A stretch of DNA of 64,000 nucleotides from Acidiferrum sp963771295 (lineage in GTDB: Bacteria; Acidobacteriota; Terriglobia; Acidiferrales; UBA7541), in contig CAVYTB010000014.1 of assembly GCA_963771295.1 (NCBI GenBank), positions 124,001 to 188,000 on the forward strand, in the 5' to 3' direction. This document shows positions 28,201 through 34,039 of this stretch, piece after piece. A program made the translations under genes and the position numbers. The notes beneath the pieces were generated by a model. The model made no database searches, had not been told where the DNA came from, and was given only the letters and a program-made list of their open reading frames with translations. The number at the start of each line of letters is the position of its first letter. Within the stretch, counting starts at the first letter, position 1.

Positions 28201-28330
28201 GCTTTTCGTAGTGTTGTTGACGAATCGCGTGAACCCGACCCGCGAAAACCACAAAATTGCCGAAGTCCGCCCCGCGGTTCACGACGCCGTGATGAAGGCG
28301 CTCGGACTAGCCACAGAAGCGACCCACTAA
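25295..28330 (+). CDS. NagZ-type GH3 beta-N-acetylglucosaminidase fused to a beta-lactamase-fold amidase/esterase
   Basis: Two-enzyme fusion of about 1011 residues. Residues of about 60-590 form a GH3 N-acetylglucosaminidase: the His/Asp loop AKHFPGHGDTAADSHIDLP (about 244-262) is the NagZ signature and D332 in VVTDAMDMGG is the nucleophile. A GH3 C-terminal-like domain follows. Residues of about 630-1005 are a serine beta-lactamase-fold hydrolase: Ser683-x-x-Lys in LASLTK, a YSD box near 800, and HTGFTGT near 954. This half corresponds to AmiE-like N-acetylmuramyl-L-alanine amidases. The ATG at 25295, with GGGGGA upstream, is followed by a signal-like hydrophobic stretch; an earlier in-frame start inside namZ is rejected. 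Confidence 0.85.
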   Translation: MRWRYAGPVALPFLLMFSITLKARNHSRSAQPAEASAESSKNAAQESATVKLTPEQTKWVEDTLRQMSVEEKVGQVLFATYHGSFTSTDSPAYAQMLHSINDLHVGGFITITHGSPLGIVKSQAYPTAVLTNQLQSKSKLPLLFGADFERGAAMRLDEGTSFPTTMALAAAGNPKDAHTMGKITALEARAVGIQWIYAPVADVNNNPGNPIINTRSFGENPASVSEYVAEFVRGVQENGGLATAKHFPGHGDTAADSHIDLPVIKANRDRLEHLELVPFRAAIAAGVGSIMTGHLNVPAFEPDPNTPATLSSAILTDLLRKQLGFEGLVVTDAMDMGGITVRFAPGDAAVRAFLAGADALLMPPIPDAAYDAMLAAAKSGEITQERLNASVRRLLQAKARLGLNANRLVDLNALNAKFGSVAWQAESQDISDRGITLLRDTPHRLPLDGTKPARALLVSLYADPEPYPGEDLERELKSRFDSLTTLRADTKFVKADMLKLPSPDTYDVAILALFVRVSDRKGDVDVPADQLPLIDQIYKSGKPVITVSMGSPYLIERFPQAQTWLAAFGISDVAQISVARALFGQIPIRGHLPVTIPGLDLKAGYGIEVPANPMTLQPMDVRGEAQLQPAFAEVEKAIVDKAFPGATIAVGYRGKVSYHSFGKLSYEADSPATKIDTMYDLASLTKVVVTTTLVEKLVEGDFPSPLDLDAPIERYLPEWIDGQPADGPHKVTVKSPQELHDWGAARQIAWRHKVTVRYLMTHTSGLPPFKEYWRTSKGKADTLKDIFAEPLEYEPGTKVVYSDLGIILMAEIIQRLTGTPLDVLANEYIFNPIGMKNTMYNPPKKLWPEIAPTEIDNQLRHRLVQGEVHDENAYAIGGVSGHAGVFSTSPDLAAFCQMLLNGGVYAHNRILKRATIAEFTVPQPVAQNTRTLGWVVPTEGSSSGHYFSSHSYGHTGFTGTTIWIDPDRQLFVVLLTNRVNPTRENHKIAEVRPAVHDAVMKALGLATEATH

Positions 28331-28535
28331 GGATCTGGCTTGCGGCGGCTTGCCCCCGCTTTTGCAGCCTCAGCCTTGTACGATTTGTTGCTTTGACGCG
28401 TAGCACTTTCAAGCCATTTTTCCCGCGTAGCAAGCTCTCACGCCAGCTCCATCTTTAACCGATGCTGGGATAAAACCCTGCGCTACATTGAAGACCACAA
28501 ACTCGGCGCTCGCTGGCTTTTTTCTTGAATGCAGC

Positions 28536-28553
28536 GCTGGCTTTTATGCCAGC
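28536..28553. repeat. covarying hairpin repeat, copy 1
   Basis: GCTGGC-TTTTAT-GCCAGC. Related copies lie at 33999-34016 and 60423-60440 with paired base changes in the stem. The rest of 28331-28577 shows no gene. Confidence 0.65.
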
Positions 28554-28577
28554 CGAGCGTGGCGAACGCGATGAGGG

Positions 28578-29324
28578 TTACGAGAACAGCTTTTTCTTGA
28601 AGTCTCCGGCCGCCTGCCGGACCTGCTCCAGTTTACCCAGATCGCGCCAGTAATATTCGTCCGCCGAAAATCCGCGAATATTTTCCCCGTTCGCGGCAAG
28701 GCGCAAATACGAGTCTATGATGGAGAAGACCCCATCTTCTTGCATCATTCGAAGCAGTCGCGGCGAAATCATATGGACACCGCAGAAAGCCCGTGGCTGG
28801 AGATTTGCTGAAGGGCAGACAATTTCTAGTTCTCGGTCACGCCCAGCACGACGCCCACAGAGCCGCTGATCGTCGTCAAAAATCAGGAGCCTCGAGCTGT
28901 CCCGCTGTTGCACAGCCAGCGTAGCTAAGGCTTTGTTCTCGATATGCGCTTCCACCATGCTGCGAAGATCGATGGTGCTGAGAATGTCTACATTGTGCAG
29001 GAGAAATGGCTCCCCTGCAGTCTCGGACTCATCAAGCAAAAACCAAGCCGCCTTCTTCAGTCCACCGCCGGTATCCAGCAACACATCTTCGCGAGAAATC
29101 TCGATGTGCATGCCGAAGTTTTTGTGAACGTGCAGATAGTCGACGATCTTGTCCGCGAAGTGGTGCACATTAATAATCACGTCGCGGATGCCGAAGGTAC
29201 TTAAACGAGTGAGCGTGATTTCAAGAAGAGTGCGCCCAGCCACCTCTACCAGGGCTTTCGGACGATCGTCGGTCAGCGGGCGCAAGCGCGTACCCAATCC
29301 TGCCGCCAGGATCATGGCCTTCAT
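28578..29324 (-). CDS. murU: sugar-1-phosphate nucleotidylyltransferase, MurU-like
   Basis: Nucleotidyltransferase of 248 residues, probably converting MurNAc-1-phosphate and UTP to UDP-MurNAc in cell-wall recycling. The signature GLGTRLRPLTDDRPKALV (about 9-26) is the nucleotide loop. VIINVHHFADKIVDYL and LLDTGGGLKKA are typical of MurU/RmlA-like enzymes. It overlaps the upstream kinase gene by four bases (ATGA), matching the amgK-murU pairing known in Pseudomonas and many Gram-negatives. A mannose- or glucose-1-phosphate transferase is the alternative; the coupled kinase and neighbouring namZ, nagZ, murQ and murA favour MurU. Confidence 0.75.
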   Translation of the reverse strand: MKAMILAAGLGTRLRPLTDDRPKALVEVAGRTLLEITLTRLSTFGIRDVIINVHHFADKIVDYLHVHKNFGMHIEISREDVLLDTGGGLKKAAWFLLDESETAGEPFLLHNVDILSTIDLRSMVEAHIENKALATLAVQQRDSSRLLIFDDDQRLCGRRAGRDRELEIVCPSANLQPRAFCGVHMISPRLLRMMQEDGVFSIIDSYLRLAANGENIRGFSADEYYWRDLGKLEQVRQAAGDFKKKLFS

Positions 29325-30748
29325 TTGCCCATCTTTTCCAATTCAAGGTGGCGCACGATCACTTCCAGCCCGTTGCGCTGGCGCAGGCGTTTCGCCAGTT
29401 GCTGCGCCAGAAAAACCGAGCGGTGCTGGCCTCCGGTGCACCCAAACGAAACCATCAGATTCTTGAAACCGCGCTGCTGGTAATTACTGACGCTGGCATC
29501 GACCAGAGGAAACACTGCCGCGAGAAACTGGTGCACGCTTTCTTGCTGGTTCAGATAATCGATCACCGGCGCATCTTTTCCCGTCAACGATTTGAAACGT
29601 TCTTCGCGCCCGGGATTGGGCAAATTGCGGCCATCGAACACGAAACCGCCGCCATTTCCGGTATCATCCTCGGGCACGCCGCGATGAAACGAAAAGCTGA
29701 AAATCCGCACCACCAGGTTCTGCGCTTCGGAGGCCAGGCCCAATAGTTTTTCGGAGGCCAACATGCTGGTGAATGCGGCCATCAGTGTTGGGAGTTCAAT
29801 GGGCAACTTGACGTTGTGCAGCAACCAGCGCAGATTTTTGAGCGCATAAGGCACGCTCTGCAGGAAATGCGTCTTGCGTTCATAAAAGCCGCGAAAGCCG
29901 TAAGCGCCCAACGCTTGCAAAATACGGACGTAAACGTAGGCGTAGTAGTAGTGCAGGAACGCTTCGCGGTCGAGGTCCAGAAAGCCGCCCAGGCGATCCA
30001 GATATTCGTCCAACAGTTGCTGGCGAACTTCCGGCGGCAGATCAGCCTTGGCGTCGAACAGCAGTGACGCGATGTCATACTGCAACGCGCCCTTGCGCCC
30101 GCCCTGGTAATCGACAAAGTACGGCTCGCCATTGCGCAACAAAACGTTGCGGGATTGAAAGTCGCGGTACAGAAAATAATCGCGCGGCGCGCTCAGCAGA
30201 AAATCGGTCAGCCGCTGGAAATCGTTCTCCAGGGCTTGCTCGCTGAATGGAATCGCGGCCAAACGCAAAAAATAATATTTGAAATAGTTCAAATCCCAGG
30301 CGATGGACTGAGCATCGAAGCTGCCGCAGGGATAACAAACGGAATAGTCCAGGTCACGGCCCGCTTGGACTTGAAACCGCGGCAGAATCGAAACCGTTTT
30401 ACGGTACGCCTCCACCACTTCGGGGGCAATATTTGCTCCGCTGCGATTCTTCGACAGATATTCGAATAGCGTCGTGTCGCCCAGGTCTTCCTCGAGATAC
30501 GCGCCTTCGTCCAGATCTTCGGCGTAAATTTCGGGGACTGGCAGGCCGTGACGGCGAAAATGACGCGAGAATTCCAGGAAGGCGATGTTTTCTTCGCGTA
30601 CTCCGTAGAGAATTCCGACCCCAGTTTGAGTGTCGCTGGCGAGCCGTATGATCTTGCGGCCCGAACCACCCAATTCGCCCTGCAGCGGCTGCACGCGCGT
30701 GGGCGGCGTATGGAAATACTCCTCAAACAGTTTTCGTAGAATGTCCAT
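29321..30748 (-). CDS. AmgK-like anomeric sugar kinase fused to a RapZ C-terminal domain
   Basis: Two-domain protein of 475 residues. Residues of about 10-320 are an aminoglycoside-phosphotransferase-fold kinase: YRDFQSRNVLL (194-204, catalytic Asp196 and Asn201) and FVDYQGGRKGALQYD (metal Asp213), as in AmgK, which makes MurNAc/GlcNAc-1-phosphate. Residues of about 345-472 match the C-terminal domain of RapZ: VRIFSFSFHRG, FVFDGRNLPNPG, LTGKDAPVIDYL and GCTGGQHRSVFLAQQL. In E. coli that domain binds glucosamine-6-phosphate. It is coupled to the MurU-like gene by an ATGA overlap. The N-terminal P-loop kinase domain of true RapZ is absent. A GlcN6P-controlled salvage kinase is my inference. Confidence 0.82.
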   Translation of the reverse strand: MDILRKLFEEYFHTPPTRVQPLQGELGGSGRKIIRLASDTQTGVGILYGVREENIAFLEFSRHFRRHGLPVPEIYAEDLDEGAYLEEDLGDTTLFEYLSKNRSGANIAPEVVEAYRKTVSILPRFQVQAGRDLDYSVCYPCGSFDAQSIAWDLNYFKYYFLRLAAIPFSEQALENDFQRLTDFLLSAPRDYFLYRDFQSRNVLLRNGEPYFVDYQGGRKGALQYDIASLLFDAKADLPPEVRQQLLDEYLDRLGGFLDLDREAFLHYYYAYVYVRILQALGAYGFRGFYERKTHFLQSVPYALKNLRWLLHNVKLPIELPTLMAAFTSMLASEKLLGLASEAQNLVVRIFSFSFHRGVPEDDTGNGGGFVFDGRNLPNPGREERFKSLTGKDAPVIDYLNQQESVHQFLAAVFPLVDASVSNYQQRGFKNLMVSFGCTGGQHRSVFLAQQLAKRLRQRNGLEVIVRHLELEKMGK

Positions 30749-30950
30749 AGATCGCTTGCCAGAATCCCGTCGTTAAAATGTGTCCGAGCCGCTCTTCCCA
30801 TCATAGATGGATTCCGGCAAGCCTGCATGGAGGTGACAGCGGCTTGATGTCGTTCACGTTAATTCGCACCCTACACGGGCACGGTTAACGCTCTCGCTCC
30901 AAATGCGCATTGTGCGGGCCGGCACATCCTTATCAGTGCTGCATCCCGGC

Positions 30951-30956
30951 TATAAT
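30951..30956 (+). promoter_or_regulatory. perfect -10 box placed for a leaderless murQ transcript
   Basis: TATAAT ends six bases before the murQ ATG, so transcription should begin at or next to the A of the start codon. There is no ribosome-binding site. No convincing -35 was found at the normal distance. Confidence 0.5.
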
Positions 30957-30962
30957 TAAACA

Positions 30963-31880
30963 ATGGGCTCTTCGAATGAACGGCGCAGCCAAATGGAACG
31001 CCGGCTGACAGAACTGAGAAATCCAGCTTCACGAAATCTCGACCGAATGACCGCGCTGCAGATCGTGCGAGTGATGAACCGCGAGGACCGCAAAGTAGCG
31101 GCGGCTGTGGGTCGAGAGTTGTCCGCGATTGCCCGCGCTGTGGATGCGATTGTCGCCAGAATGCAGGCAGGCGGCAGGTTAATCTATGTGGGAGCGGGTT
31201 CCAGCGGGCGCATCGCCGTCGTAGATGCCTCGGAATGCCCTCCCACCTTTGGAACCTCGCCGGGGCTGGTGCGAGCCCTAATCGCCGGCGGCAAGAAAGC
31301 AATGACCAAGCCGGTGGAAGGCGCGGAAGACAATAAAGTAAACGCCGTGCGCGACCTGAAGAGGCTCAGACTAAAAGCGACCGACACCGTAGTGGGCATC
31401 GCGGCTAGCGGTTCAACACCGTATGTTGTGGCGGCCGTGGCGTTCGCCAGAAAATACAAAGCCTTGACGATAGGCATTTCCTCGAACCGTAATTCCCTGC
31501 TGCAAAAAAGCGCGGCGATCGCCATCACTCCGCAAGTTGGGCCAGAAGTGTTGACTGGTTCAACGCGGCTGAAGTCCGGCACGGCGCAGAAGATGGTCCT
31601 GAACATGCTCTCTACCGCGGTGATGATGCGGCTCGGCCACGGCTATGACAACCTGATGATCGATCTCGCGCTGACAAATCAGAAACTTCGCCATCGCGTG
31701 AAGCGCATTCTGATGGAGAGTAGCGGGAAAGACATGTCCGCCGTGGAACACGCTTTGCGTCAGAGCGAACACAATCTGCGCCTGGCGCTGGTCATGCTCA
31801 AACGAGGATTAACGGCGCAGAAAGCCAAGCGCCAACTGGCTGCGGCAAAGGGTGATCTGCGGCGCGCTTTGGGCGAGTAA
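30963..31880 (+). CDS. murQ: N-acetylmuramic acid 6-phosphate etherase MurQ
   Basis: Cleaves the lactyl ether of MurNAc-6-phosphate to give GlcNAc-6-phosphate and D-lactate. The 305 residues match the family. SIS-domain signature: RLIYVGAGSSGRIAVVDASE followed by CPPTFG, then KPVEGAEDN with the conserved Glu. The C-terminal helical UBA-like end ALVMLKRGLTAQKAKRQL is also typical. It precedes murA by 14 bases in one operon and is divergent from amgK-rapZ. MurQ needs MurNAc-6-P, yet no PTS MurP or MurK-type kinase is in the window; AnmK elsewhere would be the likely source. The N-terminal 11 residues could be extra. Confidence 0.93.
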   Translation: MGSSNERRSQMERRLTELRNPASRNLDRMTALQIVRVMNREDRKVAAAVGRELSAIARAVDAIVARMQAGGRLIYVGAGSSGRIAVVDASECPPTFGTSPGLVRALIAGGKKAMTKPVEGAEDNKVNAVRDLKRLRLKATDTVVGIAASGSTPYVVAAVAFARKYKALTIGISSNRNSLLQKSAAIAITPQVGPEVLTGSTRLKSGTAQKMVLNMLSTAVMMRLGHGYDNLMIDLALTNQKLRHRVKRILMESSGKDMSAVEHALRQSEHNLRLALVMLKRGLTAQKAKRQLAAAKGDLRRALGE

Positions 31881-31894
31881 CAGGAAATCGACGA

Positions 31895-33178
31895 ATGGAC
31901 AAGTTTCTAATTCGAGGCGGACGGCCGCTGCGCGGCACGGCAACGATCAGCGGCGCAAAAAATTCGGCGCTGCCCGCAATGGCCGCGGCGCTGCTCACCG
32001 CCGAACCGGTTACGCTGCGGAATGTTCCCATGGTGCGCGACATTATCACCATGGGCAAGTTGCTGGCGTTCATGTCTGCCAAGGTTTCCACGGCGGAGTT
32101 CCCTGCTACTACCTACACCATCGAGTCGCACACGTTGAATGATGCTGTGGCTCCATATGAACTCGTGAAAACCATGCGCGCCTCGATTCTGACGCTGGGT
32201 CCGGCCATTGCTCGATCGGGCGTCGCTCACGTTTCTCTGCCCGGAGGATGCGCCATCGGCGCGCGGCCTGTCGACTTGCATCTTGCGGCGCTTGAGAAAA
32301 TGGGCGCGACGATCACCACCGAACACGGATACATCGGAGCAAAGGTTTCCAATGCCAGCCGCCTGAAAGGTGCGCACATCGTCTTTGAAAAAATCACCGT
32401 TACCGGGACGGAAAACATCCTGATGGCTGCCACTCTGGCCGACGGCGAAACCATCCTGGAAAATTGTGCCCGCGAGCCCGAGGTCACCGACCTGATTCAC
32501 CTGCTGCGCAAAATGGGCGCCGATATTCAAGACGACGAGACATCCACGCTGCGGATTCGCGGCGTTCCGCGACTGCACGGCACGGAGCATTCCATCATTC
32601 CCGATCGCATCGAAGCGGGAACTTACCTCATTGCCGGAGCCATCACCAACGGCGACTTAGAGGTAACGAATTGCGATCCATCTCATTTAGGCGCCGTCAT
32701 TGCAAAACTTCAGCAGGCCGGTGTCTCAGTGGAATGCGTTGACAGCACCACACTGCGTGTCCGCGGCGCTTCCAAGCTTGTTGCCTCCGATGTCACCACG
32801 GAAGAATATCCGGGCTTTGCCACCGACATGCAGGCGCAATACATGGCACTGGCAACGCAAGCCGAAGGCACCTCGCTCATCACCGAAACTATCTTTGAGA
32901 ATCGCTTTCTGCACGCCAGTGAAATGGTGCGCATGGGTGCGAATATCTCCATCGACGCCCGCCGCGCCGTCGTTCGTGGCCCCGCGCAGCTATCCGGCAC
33001 CACAGTGCAGGCCTCCGACCTGCGTGCCAGCGCCGGCCTCGTCCTGGCTGGCCTGGTAGCTTCAGGCGAAACCATCATTGACCGCGTCTACCACATCGAT
33101 CGCGGGTATGAGCGCATCGTCGAGAAGCTCGGCACCCTCGGTGCCGACATCGAACGCCTCCACGCCACGACCAGCTAA
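31895..33178 (+). CDS. murA: UDP-N-acetylglucosamine 1-carboxyvinyltransferase MurA
   Basis: Transfers enolpyruvate from PEP to UDP-GlcNAc, the first committed step of peptidoglycan synthesis, in the cytosol. Length 427 residues, normal for MurA. The N-terminal GTATISGAKNSALPAMAA is conserved. The active-site Cys is present in LPGGCAIGARPVDLH, so the enzyme should be fosfomycin-sensitive. The PEP/UDP-GlcNAc residues in PDRIEAGTYLIAGAIT and TDMQAQYMAL are intact. AGGAAAT precedes the ATG. Downstream of murQ in the same operon, it links wall recycling to new synthesis. Confidence 0.95.
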   Translation: MDKFLIRGGRPLRGTATISGAKNSALPAMAAALLTAEPVTLRNVPMVRDIITMGKLLAFMSAKVSTAEFPATTYTIESHTLNDAVAPYELVKTMRASILTLGPAIARSGVAHVSLPGGCAIGARPVDLHLAALEKMGATITTEHGYIGAKVSNASRLKGAHIVFEKITVTGTENILMAATLADGETILENCAREPEVTDLIHLLRKMGADIQDDETSTLRIRGVPRLHGTEHSIIPDRIEAGTYLIAGAITNGDLEVTNCDPSHLGAVIAKLQQAGVSVECVDSTTLRVRGASKLVASDVTTEEYPGFATDMQAQYMALATQAEGTSLITETIFENRFLHASEMVRMGANISIDARRAVVRGPAQLSGTTVQASDLRASAGLVLAGLVASGETIIDRVYHIDRGYERIVEKLGTLGADIERLHATTS

Positions 33179-33205
33179 TCCTGCACGGCAAACTTCATCG
33201 AGTTC

Positions 33206-33214
33206 TGGTACACT
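33206..33214 (+). promoter_or_regulatory. extended -10 promoter candidate for the CADD-like gene
   Basis: TGG-TACACT forms an extended -10 element (TGn before the hexamer) 35 bases before the ATG. The same TACACT hexamer serves tRNA-Gln in this window. Confidence 0.35.
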
Positions 33215-33248
33215 CCTCGAGTCGATTTTGCGACCTGAGGGAGGATCC

Positions 33249-33911
33249 ATGCGGAATACCGAACTTCTCGACAAGATTGATGCCGCCATTGCGGCAAAAA
33301 ATCTGCTGAAGCATCCCTTCTACCAAGACTGGCAGGCCGGCAAGCTCACGCGCGAATCTCTCCAACTCTACGCTGCCCAGTATTACCGTCACGTCGAAGC
33401 GTTCCCCAAGCACCTACGGGTACTTGCGGCGCGCACCGAAGGACCTCTGCGCGACATTGTCCTGGAAAATCTCGCGGAAGAGGAGAATCCTGAAAACGCT
33501 CACCCAAAACTCTGGCGCGACTTTGCCGCTGCGCTGGGAGTCAATGAGGAAGACATCACCTGCTGCCCTGCTTTGCCGGGTACACAAGCGGTTGTTGAGA
33601 CGTTCCGCGAAATTGTGGGCGATCGGCCGGTAGCCGAATCCGTCGCGGCACTTTACGCTTACGAAGCGCAAGTGCCCGAAATCGCCAGCACCAAGATCGA
33701 CGGCCTCAAGAAGCACTACTCCATTAATTCGGCCAAGGGCCTCGCCTACTTTGCCGTTCACGAAGAAGTCGACAAAGCCCATCGGGCTGCCTGGCGCAAC
33801 TGGCTTGTAGATCATGCCTCCGGCAGCGATGAGGAAATTCTCGCCACCACGAACGAAGCACTCGACGCTCTCTGGGGCGCGTTAGACGCGGTCCACTGCG
33901 CCCACGCATAA
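33249..33911 (+). CDS. CADD/PqqC-like di-metal oxygenase (candidate non-canonical pABA synthase)
   Basis: Heme-oxygenase-fold protein of 220 residues related to chlamydial CADD, PqqC and TenA. CADD is a di-iron protein that makes p-aminobenzoate from its own Tyr. The metal-ligand pattern is visible: Glu and His in ENLAEEENPENAH, Glu in YAYEAQVPEI, and the HxxxDxxH set in VHEEVDKAH. A Tyr-rich LYAAQYYRHVEAFPKHL segment lines the pocket in this family. GGGAGG lies 5 bases before ATG 33249; the longer in-frame reading through the murA end is rejected. Whether it makes pABA is inference. A strong terminator follows. Confidence 0.75.
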   Translation: MRNTELLDKIDAAIAAKNLLKHPFYQDWQAGKLTRESLQLYAAQYYRHVEAFPKHLRVLAARTEGPLRDIVLENLAEEENPENAHPKLWRDFAAALGVNEEDITCCPALPGTQAVVETFREIVGDRPVAESVAALYAYEAQVPEIASTKIDGLKKHYSINSAKGLAYFAVHEEVDKAHRAAWRNWLVDHASGSDEEILATTNEALDALWGALDAVHCAHA

Positions 33912-33946
33912 AACGCCTGGTTCGCCACGGAAAGGTTCCCAGTCAC

Positions 33947-33977
33947 AAAAAAGCCCCCGAAACTCGGGGGCTTTTTA
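33947..33977. terminator. strong bidirectional Rho-independent terminator
   Basis: AAGCCCCCGA pairs perfectly with TCGGGGGCTT around a three-base loop, flanked by A-run and T-run. It can serve both the CADD-like gene (+) and pnp (-). Confidence 0.92.
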
Positions 33978-33998
33978 TTTGTAGTCAGATCGTGTGGC

Positions 33999-34016
33999 GC
34001 CGGCTTTCATGCCGGC
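33999..34016. repeat. covarying hairpin repeat, copy 2
   Basis: GCCGGC-TTTCAT-GCCGGC, just beyond the terminator and before the pnp stop. Stem changes relative to the other copies are compensated. Confidence 0.6.
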
Positions 34017-34039
34017 CCACATGGAGAGCAGTCCAGCTC

